12,028 nucleotides of DNA from Planctomycetia bacterium (GTDB lineage: Bacteria; Planctomycetota; PLA2; JAEUHO01): the NCBI GenBank assembly GCA_030618975.1, contig JAUXCH010000067.1, forward strand, positions 1 to 12,028, given 5' to 3'. Of the stretch, positions 1 through 7,104 are shown piece after piece; position 1 is the first letter of the stretch, and each line of letters opens with the position of its first letter. The translations under genes and the position numbers were made by a program. The notes under the pieces are model-generated. The model saw only the letters and a program-made list of their open reading frames with translations. It had not been told where the DNA came from and ran no database searches.

Positions 1-52
1 GGCGGACGGAGGAGGTCATGTCGTGGTCGTCTCCCGTCCGAGATCCCGACCG

Positions 53-76
53 TCAGGGTATCAGGGTATCAGGGTG
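53..76. repeat. Triple 8-bp tandem repeat
   Basis: Three head-to-tail copies of TCAGGGTA lie at 53-60, 61-68 and 69-76, the last ending in G instead of A. They sit 34-57 bases before a possible reverse-strand start at 19-17, where short direct repeats often serve as regulator binding sites. That role is inference, and a chance microsatellite is equally possible. Confidence 0.6.
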
Positions 77-550
77 CATCGATCCTCGGCCGCCGTGTGC
101 TCCGCCGCTGTGAACATGCGCACGAGCTCGCGCCACTCCCCTACCTCCCTCCTACGCGATGCCCGCGGGCCGCGCTGAGTGCCCGACGTCAGCTACAGAG
201 TTGCGATGCACAGGTGGTATCGTCGTCGCCCACGCTGAGCGGGGGGACCGCCGCGAAGAGGAGCGGCGGGTGACGATCGCAATGCCAAGTGGGCTCAAAT
301 CGTTCAATCGTTCCCTCTCGCTCCGCCGATCGCTGCCCGCTCCCCGGGGGACGCGAGCCTGCGCGGAAGGAACATGGCGGCACCTGGGGGCCTGGAAGAG
401 GGCTGGGGCTTGCGCTCTTGCCGGAACTTCGGGGACCTGGCCTGGGCGGCGACGATCACCCTCGCGCATCGTGGAGTCCGCTCCCGCGGAGAAGGGGAAC
501 GGACCGAGCAGATCGTTCAGCCTGGATGCCGGGGGGCTCGGGATCATCCA

Positions 551-581
551 TGAAGATCCAAAGTGCCACCTTGGATCTTCA
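551..581. repeat. 11-bp perfect inverted repeat (stem-loop)
   Basis: The arm TGAAGATCCAA (551-561) and its exact reverse complement TTGGATCTTCA (571-581) flank a 9-base loop. No T-tract follows on either side, so it does not look like a standard intrinsic terminator. It could be an operator or a structured RNA element. It lies in a stretch without genes, so its partner gene is unknown. Confidence 0.6.
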
Positions 582-776
582 AGGAAGACGTGCTTGGAGC
601 AGGCGCGTCCCAACCCAGCGTTTCCGCGTCGGTCTCCCGGTCCGCGCGTTACCTGGACAGCCGCCCCCGCGCACACGCTGCGGCCTCCCCTGCGGCCCCA
701 GGCCCGGGTGGTGGAGGGCTGGATGCGCTGCCCCCTGGATGAGGAATCTCCCGTGCGACGCAAGGCCCTTCGAGGC

Positions 777-804
777 TTGCAGACCGTACGTTCGTACGTA
801 TACT
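777..804 (+). promoter_or_regulatory. Promoter of the Phd/PIN operon
   Basis: TTGCAG (777-782) and TATACT (799-804) are separated by 16 bases. The -10 hexamer matches the sigma-70 consensus at five of six positions, while the -35 matches only three. The -10 lies in the spacer of the inverted repeat at 785-821, so a repressor bound there would block RNA polymerase directly. A transcript would start near 811 and place the antitoxin ATG about 20 bases downstream. Confidence 0.55.
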
Positions 805-821
805 ACTCGTAGGTACGTACG
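785..821. promoter_or_regulatory. Inverted-repeat operator of the toxin-antitoxin operon
   Basis: The arm CGTACGTTCGTACG (785-798) pairs with CGTAGGTACGTACG (808-821) at 12 of 14 positions around a 9-base centre that contains the -10 box. The right arm runs into the GGAG ribosome binding site (821-824) of the antitoxin. Phd/YefM-family antitoxins normally repress their own operon, so binding by the antitoxin encoded just downstream is the natural reading. Binding itself is inferred. Confidence 0.6.
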
Positions 822-831
822 GAGTTGTTCC

Positions 832-1053
832 ATGCCCTTGTCCGCATCGAAGCTGCGCCAGGACATCTACCGGATCCTGGACGAGATCCTCGCCACCGGA
901 GAGCCGGTCGAGATCGAACGGAAGGGACGCCGGCTGAAAATCGTTCCCGCGGTCCGACCGGCACGACTGGACCGCATGCCCCGGAGGGACTACCTGCGGG
1001 GCGACCCCGATGAGCTCGTGGAGATCGACTGGTCCTCGGAGTGGCGACCGTGA
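832..1053 (+). CDS. Phd/YefM-type antitoxin of a type II toxin-antitoxin pair
   Basis: A 73-residue protein whose N-terminal half (residues 1-40) has the layout of Phd/YefM or 'prevent-host-death' antitoxins: an ASKLRQDIYRILDEIL helix, then a GEPVEIERKGRRLKIVPA strand segment that forms the DNA-binding dimer. The acidic, Trp-containing tail (residues 59-73, ending DWSSEWRP) is the part that usually wraps around the toxin. I chose ATG 832 because GGAG at 821-824 sits seven bases upstream and the operon promoter and operator lie directly before it; longer in-frame readings would run back through that promoter. It overlaps the PIN toxin gene by four bases (GTGA at 1050-1053), so the two are probably translationally coupled. 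It likely neutralises the toxin and represses the operon at the 785-821 repeat. The family call comes from overall pattern, not a diagnostic motif. Confidence 0.8.
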   Translation: MPLSASKLRQDIYRILDEILATGEPVEIERKGRRLKIVPAVRPARLDRMPRRDYLRGDPDELVEIDWSSEWRP

Positions 1054-1427
1054 TCCATCTGGATACGCACGTGGCGGCTTGGCTGTACGCGGGTCGCTCC
1101 GACCTCTTTCCCCCTCTCGTCAGGACCCGGCTCGAGAGTGACGACCTCGTCGTGTCCCCCACGGTCCTGCTCGAGTTGCAGCGTCTGTACGAGGTGGGGA
1201 AGACGAACGAGTCCGCGCGCACGGTCATCGCTGCCCTGCAGCGGATCCTGGAGGTTCGAGTCTGCACGCTCTCCTTCGAGAGCGTCGCGACGGCTTCCCT
1301 CGCGTTCGACTTCACCCGGGATCCGTTCGATCGTCTCATCACGGCCCAGGCGGCTGTCGCGGAGGCCCCTCTGATCACGAAGGACCGGAGGATCCGGGAG
1401 TTCTACGCCCGCGCCGTCTGGGAGTGA
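1050..1427 (+). CDS. vapC: PIN-domain ribonuclease toxin (VapC-type)
   Basis: A 125-residue single-domain PIN protein, the usual length for VapC toxins, which are Mg-dependent endoribonucleases cutting tRNA or rRNA in the cytoplasm. The acidic metal-binding residues are all visible: Asp5 in HLDTH, Glu42 in LLELQ, Asp91 and Asp94 in the hallmark DPFDRLITAQA segment, and Asp112 in ITKDRR. None is lost, so it should be active. I prefer GTG 1050 because GGAG at 1038-1041 lies eight bases upstream and the start overlaps the antitoxin stop; GTG 1041 would add three residues and is the alternative. It is the second gene of the operon after the Phd-like antitoxin, the standard order. VapC toxins are often paired with VapB (AbrB-fold) antitoxins, but Phd-PIN pairings are well known. 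The RNA target cannot be read from sequence. Confidence 0.9.
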   Translation: MIHLDTHVAAWLYAGRSDLFPPLVRTRLESDDLVVSPTVLLELQRLYEVGKTNESARTVIAALQRILEVRVCTLSFESVATASLAFDFTRDPFDRLITAQAAVAEAPLITKDRRIREFYARAVWE

Positions 1428-1517
1428 GGACGGGAGTACGCGGGGACGGGCCCAGGTCCGCCCTACGCCCCCGAGGGCCCTGGGAAGGGCCTCGAACCGG
1501 GAGGGACGCGCCGGCGT

Positions 1518-1523
1518 TACCAT
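1518..1523 (+). promoter_or_regulatory. Possible -10 box of a leaderless transcript
   Basis: TACCAT ends six bases before ATG 1530, and no Shine-Dalgarno site lies between. If it is a -10 element, transcription would start at or next to the ATG. Similar hexamers precede ATG 4535 and ATG 9291. No good -35 is visible. Confidence 0.35.
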
Positions 1524-1529
1524 CCCTGC

Positions 1530-3746
1530 ATGCGCCACGCGGCCCGGATCGGTGCCCGTCTCCTACTGACGCTCGCCGTCCTCGTGCCCGCCGCGGCACG
1601 GGGCGACGAGGCGGACTGGAGCGTCTACGTCCGGGACGTGAAGGGCATCGACCGCGCGGTCGACATCCTCGGGGGGGAAGCGCGACGCCGCGGCGCCACC
1701 GAGATCGTCGTCGCGTTCGACGCCCTCACGTTCGCCGCGCCTCCGGGCGACAACGAGTACCGCGCGGCCCACGACTACGCCTCCGACCTGCCGACGTGGT
1801 TCTCCTCCCTCGAGGCGTGGGCGAGAACCGCGGGCGTGCCCGTCCGCGCCGTGAGCACGCTGGGGCCGGACCCCTCGACCGTCGGCGCACCCGGCTGGAA
1901 GGACGAGCTCCAGGGCCGCCTCGCCTACCGCTGGTGGGAGGACGACGACTTCGACGGCTTCGAGCCGGCCGTGGGATGGATCAAGCGCTGGTGTCCCGAG
2001 AAGGGTGGTCTGCTCGTCCTGCTGGCAAGCGAGCTCACACCCGAGCGCTGGGTCGACCCGAGCGCCTTCTCGCTTCAGCCGGCCCACGAGCTCTGGCGCC
2101 TCGACCTCCTGCCCGTAGGCCGGTACTGGGACGAGGAGGCCATCGGGGCGACGCTCGCGCGCCAGCACTGCGCGCTCGTGGTCGTGGCGCCCGAGGTGCT
2201 CTTCGGCGACGAGTCGCCCCTCCCCGTCCTGCCCGCCCTCCCCTGGGCCGCAAGACCGCAGCGCCTGATCGTCGACCCGCTGAGGCTCGGCTTGCCCGGG
2301 CTGCCGGGCATGCCCGGCACGGGGCCCACGACGCCTCCGTCCGGTCCCCCGGGGGCTCCGCCGGAGCCGGACGAGCTCCGAAAGGCGCTCGACGAGGCCC
2401 TGAAGGACATCTACCCCGACCCGGAGGAACGCCGCCGGGTCGTGGACGCGATGCTCGAGGAGATCGAGAAGACGGGCGGCGCACGTCGGACGTTTCCGAA
2501 TCCGACCACGCCGGGAGGAAGCCCGCCGGACGAGGAGGCGGAGTTCCTCGTGGGTGGCCGCTTCCACGCCGACACGCCGCTCTGGTTCCCCCACTACCGG
2601 GGGACGGTGGTCTGGAACGACCACACCCCGTCCGCCTTCGGCTACTGGCCGTACGCGCGAGCGGCCGCGAAGACGGGCGGTCGGTACGTCTTCTACCCCT
2701 TCCCCCCTGCGCCGTGGCTCGACGTCTGTCCACGGGACGGGGCGCAGCTGAAGCGCCTGGCGCCGGAGCTCGTCACGCTCCGGGCCTTCGCCAAGGCGCG
2801 CGGCGGCGACCGCGCGCTCGATTCACTCTGCCGGGCCGAGCGGATCGTCTTCGACGACACCCCCTGGATGGACTCCTCGTCGGGGCGCCTGGCTACGGGC
2901 TGGTCGGCGTTCGAGTCCCTCCGGCCGAAGAAGCCGACGAAACGCTACCGCCTCCGCCGCAAGCCCTTCGACCTCCACCTCATGGGGACGGCCCGGCAGC
3001 TGAAGCAAGCGGGCGAGGACCTCGTCCCGGTCGTCGAGCAGTACGACCAGGCGATCCGGGTCCTCGACAAGGCGCTTGCGCGCGTGGCAGCGGGCAAGGA
3101 CACGTCGCACCCGCGCTCGGTCGCGGACTTGAGGTTGGGTCGCTACTGGTTCGCAATGAGCGCGTTCCACCTCGAAGCGCTCTCGATCTACCTGAGGGAG
3201 TTCGAGCGCTTCGCCCCACCAGGCTTCGACGAACGACGAGACAAGTTCGTCGTCACGTACGTGACGACGATCAAGATGAGCGATTGCCTCGACGCCTACG
3301 ACGGCGGGACGCTCTCCCAGGCGGACGAGAAGCGCTACGGCCGCCACGTCACGCGCGCGTGGGGTCTCGTCGGAAAAGGCGCGTGGAACCCCGGCGACGA
3401 GATCCCGGGGCAGCAGGGCAACGTCCTCAGGATCCCGCTGGGGAGCCGGAACTACCGTGCGAAGCGCGACCGCTCGAACGTGCTCCGTTACCTCGATCGC
3501 CGGTTGATGCCCCGCGCGCTCGACATGATCCACGCCGCGGAGGAGGTCATGAAGCACCACGCGAAGACGCCGTGGGGCTGGACGACCTACTACTCCGAGG
3601 CCTACACGTTCGTCTTCCTGCCCCTGCCGAAGTCCACCGGCACCGTGCCCCGCCGAGGCGAGGACGGAGAGGAAGAGGACACCCCGCCGTGGACCCCGAC
3701 CCCGCGCGGCGGCGGCTCCTCCCCCGGCGGCCCCGTGACGAAGTAG
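1530..3746 (+). CDS. Large exported protein of unknown function, possibly VWA-like
   Basis: 738 residues with a clear N-terminal signal peptide (residues 1-25: basic start, hydrophobic LLLTLAVLVPAAA, likely cut after ARG or just before), so it is exported, probably to the periplasm. Residues 30-250 look like an alpha/beta domain with hydrophobic strands such as EIVVAFDALTF (58-68), LLVLLAS and CALVVVAPEVLF (214-225). A Pro/Gly-rich, collagen-like linker spans 252-280. Residues 363-400 contain PSAFGYWPYARAAAKTGG followed by a YVFYPFPP strand, which resembles the last helix and strand of VWA domains in planctomycete proteins. A HHAKTPWGW segment (676-684) recalls C-terminal elements of the same group. 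No intact MIDAS DxSxS motif is obvious. The tail is acidic then Gly/Ser-rich. The VWA link is recollection and low-confidence; the reading frame itself is well supported by length and strong G/C third positions. It stands alone between the toxin gene and a lipoprotein. Confidence 0.85.
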   Translation: MRHAARIGARLLLTLAVLVPAAARGDEADWSVYVRDVKGIDRAVDILGGEARRRGATEIVVAFDALTFAAPPGDNEYRAAHDYASDLPTWFSSLEAWARTAGVPVRAVSTLGPDPSTVGAPGWKDELQGRLAYRWWEDDDFDGFEPAVGWIKRWCPEKGGLLVLLASELTPERWVDPSAFSLQPAHELWRLDLLPVGRYWDEEAIGATLARQHCALVVVAPEVLFGDESPLPVLPALPWAARPQRLIVDPLRLGLPGLPGMPGTGPTTPPSGPPGAPPEPDELRKALDEALKDIYPDPEERRRVVDAMLEEIEKTGGARRTFPNPTTPGGSPPDEEAEFLVGGRFHADTPLWFPHYRGTVVWNDHTPSAFGYWPYARAAAKTGGRYVFYPFPPAPWLDVCPRDGAQLKRLAPELVTLRAFAKARGGDRALDSLCRAERIVFDDTPWMDSSSGRLATGWSAFESLRPKKPTKRYRLRRKPFDLHLMGTARQLKQAGEDLVPVVEQYDQAIRVLDKALARVAAGKDTSHPRSVADLRLGRYWFAMSAFHLEALSIYLREFERFAPPGFDERRDKFVVTYVTTIKMSDCLDAYDGGTLSQADEKRYGRHVTRAWGLVGKGAWNPGDEIPGQQGNVLRIPLGSRNYRAKRDRSNVLRYLDRRLMPRALDMIHAAEEVMKHHAKTPWGWTTYYSEAYTFVFLPLPKSTGTVPRRGEDGEEEDTPPWTPTPRGGGSSPGGPVTK

Positions 3747-4006
3747 GGGCGCGGTCGCCAGCGAGTCGAAGCGGCCGGGGAGGGCCCGCACCGGCGTCAG
3801 CCTCCACTGGGGTTGAGAAGGCCCCCGGGGCGCCTGGCAAGGGCAGGGTACTTTGCAGTGGCACTTCAAATCATCATGATGGTTTGAAGTGCATGTTCAA
3901 ACGGATTCTCGTCCATCCGGAGCCGGTTCGCTACGATGCGGGGCGGAGATGTTGGCGCGGCCGCAGGCCGCGGCCCGCCGGCGAGCTCCGGAGAGGGAGA
4001 TCGGCG
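3747..4006. other. 260-bp intergenic gap with a palindrome
   Basis: Between the stop of the exported protein and the lipoprotein start there is no gene. The left part is GC-rich with only very short self-complementary runs, so I cannot point to a clear terminator. The right part is noticeably more AT-rich and holds the 32-bp palindrome at 3861-3892. TACGAT at 3932-3937 is a candidate -10 box for the lipoprotein gene, without a matching -35. Confidence 0.5.
3861..3892. repeat. 32-bp near-perfect palindrome
   Basis: The outer arms GCACTTCAAA (3861-3870) and TTTGAAGTGC (3883-3892) are exact reverse complements, and the core CATCATGATG (3872-3881) is itself a perfect palindrome. Only the pair at 3871/3882 (T against G) fails. 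There is essentially no loop, which favours a dimeric-protein binding site over an RNA hairpin terminator, and no T-tract follows. It lies about 115 bases before the lipoprotein start and is AT-richer than its surroundings. Confidence 0.75.
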
Positions 4007-4492
4007 ATGGGAAGAACGCGAAGAACGCAGTGGAGTCGAATCGGATGCCTCGTGCTCCTCGGCCTGGCGGTGGGCTGCGGCGGAGGCGGGGACGAGGACG
4101 ACGGACTCACCCACGGCGCCTACTGGACGGGCTTGGACATCGGCACGGGGGGATGCGGCTCCGAGATGCACGAGGCGATGGGCGGTGACGTCACGCACCT
4201 CAGCGGCAACAGGATCCGTCTCGAGCTGAACATCGGGGAGACCGCGGATTGCGTGGCCCAGACGTTCACGATCGAGGGGACGCAGACCAGCCCATCGAAC
4301 TGGGACATGGATGACATCACGGGCGCCTACGTCTGCTCCCTGGACCAGGACTACGACTACCAGTTCTTCGACCTCACCCACGGAACGATCCAGCAGGTGG
4401 GGTCGGACTACGAGCTGAACTGCGACTTCTCGGCCGAGAGCGGTGCGACCACGTGCACGGGATGGTTCCACATCTACATGGAACCGCGCTGA
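4007..4492 (+). CDS. Small cysteine-containing lipoprotein, unknown function
   Basis: 161 residues. The N-terminus has basic residues, then a hydrophobic stretch CLVLLGLAVGC; Cys24 follows LAVG and is a plausible lipid-attachment cysteine (an acceptable though not ideal lipobox, with Ala at -3). A Gly/Asp-rich spacer GGGGDEDD comes next, so the protein should be membrane-anchored, the acidic Asp being after several glycines. The mature part has five further cysteines (50, 82, 110, 139, 150) and alternating hydrophilic/hydrophobic strands with many Thr, Ser and Asp residues, suggesting a small disulphide-stabilised beta domain that ends in CTGWFHIYME. I chose ATG 4007 because AGGGAG at 3994-3999 lies seven bases before it; the same frame is open far upstream but only as an out-of-frame shadow of the preceding gene. 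I recognise no family. The next gene starts 42 bases downstream on the same strand. Confidence 0.78.
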   Translation: MGRTRRTQWSRIGCLVLLGLAVGCGGGGDEDDGLTHGAYWTGLDIGTGGCGSEMHEAMGGDVTHLSGNRIRLELNIGETADCVAQTFTIEGTQTSPSNWDMDDITGAYVCSLDQDYDYQFFDLTHGTIQQVGSDYELNCDFSAESGATTCTGWFHIYMEPR

Positions 4493-4519
4493 GCGGATGG
4501 CATGACGGGCCACAGCAGG

Positions 4520-4525
4520 TATGCT
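4520..4525 (+). promoter_or_regulatory. Possible -10 box of a leaderless transcript
   Basis: TATGCT ends nine bases before ATG 4535, with no Shine-Dalgarno site between. Transcription from it would start within a few bases of the ATG. If used, it would also rule out the earlier in-frame ATG at 4502 as start. Confidence 0.35.
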
Positions 4526-4534
4526 GGGTCCACC

Positions 4535-5065
4535 ATGAGCGCCCCCCCGCCCGAGGACGCCGTTTACTTCCACGAGGTCCAGCGCCCCCGCTGGACGATC
4601 GGGTTGACGCTGCTGGTCGCCGTCTGGGCCGTCACGCTGCTCGCCCTCTACGTCTTCCAGGGTCGCACACCACGCCCCTCGGCCTACGTACACGGCGCAC
4701 TCCTGTTGCTCGTGATCATGGCCGTGCTGTCCCGGTTGCGAACCGTGGTGGAGGGGCACACCCTCGAGCTCGAGCGGCGATGGGGCGCCCGCCTGACGGT
4801 CGACCTCAGGCGCGTGCGCACGGTGCGCGCGACGTCCTACTACCCGCGGATCGACGGGGGCTGGGGCGTGCGCAACGGCCAGGGTGTGATCCTGACGCGC
4901 GAAGACGGCGACGTCCTCTACGTGGGCTCCGCACGCGCGAAGGAGCTCTGCGAGGTGCTCCGGAGCCTGCTTCCGGCAGCGTCCGCTGGGTACCGGCGTG
5001 CGCTCACCGCCGAGGCCAAGAGCGGGCGGCTCGTTTCGCCCGGCCACGTGAAGGGCCCGTCGTAG
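4535..5065 (+). CDS. Two-helix membrane protein with a PH-like domain
   Basis: 176 residues. Two hydrophobic segments (about residues 21-41, TIGLTLLVAVWAVTLLALYV, and 51-68) form a helical hairpin in the membrane. The remaining soluble part (about 70-147) has the strand pattern of bacterial PH-like domains: LELERRWGARLTVDLRRVRTVRA, then the GGWGVR turn (108-113), then GVILTREDGDVLYVGS and a final helix AKELCEVLRSLL. The 'DxGGWGxR' turn is a feature I associate with small bacterial proteins of this type, often annotated as DUF or PH domain-containing; molecular function is unknown. An in-frame ATG at 4502 would add 11 residues, but 4535 gives the natural N-terminus ahead of the YFHEVQRP segment and has a possible -10 box close by. 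It is followed after 113 bases by the S9 peptidase; nothing links them functionally. Confidence 0.85.
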   Translation: MSAPPPEDAVYFHEVQRPRWTIGLTLLVAVWAVTLLALYVFQGRTPRPSAYVHGALLLLVIMAVLSRLRTVVEGHTLELERRWGARLTVDLRRVRTVRATSYYPRIDGGWGVRNGQGVILTREDGDVLYVGSARAKELCEVLRSLLPAASAGYRRALTAEAKSGRLVSPGHVKGPS

Positions 5066-5154
5066 AGCGGCGAGTCGGACGAGGCGAACGGGCGCTTCCC
5101 GCGCTGCCGGTTCGAGTGCCCCGCCGTGGCGCGTGTGACCGTGAACGGTGCGAG

Positions 5155-5174
5155 TAGAGTGCGCGCAGGAGAGA
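5155..5174 (+). promoter_or_regulatory. Candidate -10 box and ribosome binding site of the S9 peptidase gene
   Basis: TAGAGT (5155-5160) is a candidate -10 element, and AGGAGAGA (5167-5174) is a strong Shine-Dalgarno site five bases before ATG 5179. A small palindrome, ACCGT-GA-ACGGT (5138-5149), lies just upstream of the -10 and could be a regulator site. The ribosome site is clear; the promoter and operator readings are weak. Confidence 0.45.
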
Positions 5175-5178
5175 TCCC

Positions 5179-7104
5179 ATGCGCAAGGCGTCCCGTCCCC
5201 ACGGCAGCTGGCCGTCCCCCGTCACGACCGAGCTCATCGTGTCCGAGGTCGTCGGCCTGACCGAGATCCGCACCGACGGCGACGACCTCTACTGGATCGA
5301 GCAGCGCCCGTCGGAGAAGGGGCGGTGTGTCATCCAGCGCCGACGTCCGGACGGCGCCGTCGAAGAGGTGCTCCCCGCCCCGTTCAGCGCGCGCAGTCGC
5401 GTCCACGAGTACGGGGGCGGCGCCTACCTGGTGGATCACGGCACCCTCTACTTCTCGAACTTCGTCGACCAGCGGCTCTACCGGTTGGTGCCCGGCGCCC
5501 ACCCCACCCCGCTCACACCGGAGGCGGACCTCCGCTACGCGGACACCGTTCTCGACCGCGAGCGCGGGCGACTGCTCGCCGTCCGCGAGGACCACCGGGG
5601 CGCAGGCAAGGAGCCCGTCAACACCCTCGTGGCCGTCCCGCTGGAAGGCGGGGAAGGCCAGGTGCTCGCGGAGGGGTTCGACTTCTACGCCTCGCCCCGC
5701 CTGAGCCCCGACGGCTCGTCGCTCGCGTGGGTCTGCTGGAACCACCCGAACATGCCGTGGGACACGACGGAGCTCTGGCTGGCCGACGTCGGGTCGAGCG
5801 GCAAACTCGAGAACGCGCGGCAGATCGCCGGCGGCGAAGACGAGTCGATCGTCGAGCCGCGCTGGTCGCCGGGAGGCGTGCTGCACTTCATCGCGGATCC
5901 GAGCGGGTGGTGGAACCTCTACCGGTTGACGCCGGACGGCGTCGAAGCCCTGTGTCCCCGCGACGTCGAGTTCGGCGCCCCCGCCTGGCAGCTCGGCTAC
6001 GCCACGTACGGGTTCGAGTCCGAAACCACGCTGCTCTGCTCGGTTGCGGTGGAGGGGCTGCACCGCCTCGCTCGCGTGGATACCGATCGCCGCGACCTGG
6101 ACTGGGTCGATCTGCCCTACCCCGAGACCCTCACGGTCACCGTAGGCGAGGGCTTCGCGGGCTTGCTGGTGATCTCGCCCACCGCGCCGAGCGCCGTCGC
6201 CCGGTACGACGTCCGGACCGGGGCGTTCGAAGTCGTCCAGCGCTCGTCGGAGGTCGATCTCGATCCGGCGGGAATCTCCGAGGGACGCGCCATCTCGTAC
6301 GCGTCTGCCGGCGGACGGACCTCGCACGCGTTCTACTACCCGCCCCAGAGCGTCGACTCCCAGGGCGCGAACGGCGAGAAGCCCCCCCTGCTGGTGCTCA
6401 GTCACGGCGGCCCCACGGGCGCGGCCTTCCGCATGCTCGGCCTCGGCACGCAGTTCTGGACCAGCCGCGGCTTCGCGGTGCTCGACGTGAACTACGGCGG
6501 CAGCGCGTGCTTCGGCCGCGCCTACCGGGAGACCCTCAAGGGCAAGTGGGGCATCGTGGACGTCGAGGACTGCATCGCCGGCGCCCGCCACCTGGTCGAG
6601 CAGGGCGAGGTCGATCCGCACCGCCTGGCCATCCGCGGCGGCAGCGCGGGCGGCTTCACCACCCTCGCCGCCCTGACCTTCCACGACGTCTTCCAGGCCG
6701 GCGCGAGCCACTACGGTGTGAGCGACCTGGAAGCGCTCGCGCGCGACACCCACAAGTTCGAGTCGCGCTACCTCGACGGACTGGTCGGCCCCTACCCCGA
6801 GGCGCAGGCCGTCTACACCGCGCGCTCCCCCATCCACCACGTCGAGGGGCTCTCCTGCCCCGTCATCCTCCTCCAGGGACTCGACGACCCGGTCGTCCCG
6901 CCCAATCAGGCCGAACGGATGGTGGACGCGCTGAAGAAGAAGGGCATCCCCGTCGCCTACGTGCCGTTCGAGGGGGAACAGCACGGCTTCCGGCAGGCCG
7001 CGAACATCCGCCGCGCCCTCGAAGCCGAGCTCTACTTCTACGGTCGGATCTTCGGCTTCGAGCCCGCCGACCCGATCGAGCCCGTCACGATCGACAACCT
7101 CTGA
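5179..7104 (+). CDS. S9 (prolyl oligopeptidase) family serine peptidase
   Basis: 641 residues, the usual size for the acylaminoacyl-peptidase/dipeptidyl-peptidase branch (S9C). The N-terminal part (about 20-360) is a beta-propeller with repeated strand units such as FDFYASPRLSPDGSSLAW and EPRWSPGGVLHFIAD. The C-terminal part (about 370-632) is the alpha/beta-hydrolase. All catalytic parts are visible: the oxyanion-side HGGP at 409-412, nucleophile Ser489 in GGSAGG, Asp569 in QGLDDPVVP, and His602 in EGEQHGF. The family hydrolyses short peptides, releasing N-terminal dipeptides or acyl-amino acids; exact specificity is not readable. There is no signal peptide (it starts MRKASRPHGSWPSPV), so it should be cytoplasmic. 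ATG 5179 is fixed by AGGAGAGA just upstream. The gene stands alone, with no peptide transporter nearby. A long reverse-strand frame mirrors it but carries no recognisable protein. Confidence 0.97.
   Translation: MRKASRPHGSWPSPVTTELIVSEVVGLTEIRTDGDDLYWIEQRPSEKGRCVIQRRRPDGAVEEVLPAPFSARSRVHEYGGGAYLVDHGTLYFSNFVDQRLYRLVPGAHPTPLTPEADLRYADTVLDRERGRLLAVREDHRGAGKEPVNTLVAVPLEGGEGQVLAEGFDFYASPRLSPDGSSLAWVCWNHPNMPWDTTELWLADVGSSGKLENARQIAGGEDESIVEPRWSPGGVLHFIADPSGWWNLYRLTPDGVEALCPRDVEFGAPAWQLGYATYGFESETTLLCSVAVEGLHRLARVDTDRRDLDWVDLPYPETLTVTVGEGFAGLLVISPTAPSAVARYDVRTGAFEVVQRSSEVDLDPAGISEGRAISYASAGGRTSHAFYYPPQSVDSQGANGEKPPLLVLSHGGPTGAAFRMLGLGTQFWTSRGFAVLDVNYGGSACFGRAYRETLKGKWGIVDVEDCIAGARHLVEQGEVDPHRLAIRGGSAGGFTTLAALTFHDVFQAGASHYGVSDLEALARDTHKFESRYLDGLVGPYPEAQAVYTARSPIHHVEGLSCPVILLQGLDDPVVPPNQAERMVDALKKKGIPVAYVPFEGEQHGFRQAANIRRALEAELYFYGRIFGFEPADPIEPVTIDNL

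Larger units (their letters stand above)
1..776. other. Long stretch without a supportable gene
   Basis: Open frames cross this stretch on both strands, but I see no recognisable domain, no convincing ribosome binding site, and none of the strong G/C third-position bias seen in the real genes downstream; the translations are rich in Arg, Pro, Ser and Gly, as expected of chance frames in GC-rich DNA. What it does hold is a triple 8-bp tandem repeat (53-76), an 11-bp stem-loop (551-581) and the start of the toxin-antitoxin promoter at its right end. A reverse-strand ATG at 19-17, with GGGAG about ten bases before it, could be the start of a divergent gene leaving the window, but only six codons are visible. 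Confidence 0.5.

Noticed and set aside
152..812. Overlapping open frames of about 200 codons on both strands
   Set aside because: No recognisable domain, no ribosome site, mixed third-position composition, and Arg/Pro/Ser-rich translations on both strands alike.
1424..4006. Very long open frame running through the exported-protein gene and into the lipoprotein
   Set aside because: Up to 4006 it is the shifted frame of the 738-residue protein, rich in Arg/Pro/Gly with no domain. Only the last 161 codons, with their own ribosome site and signal peptide, are real.
3866..5047. 393-codon reverse-strand open frame
   Set aside because: Overlaps the lipoprotein and PH-like genes on the other strand; low-complexity Val/Arg/His-rich translation without motifs.
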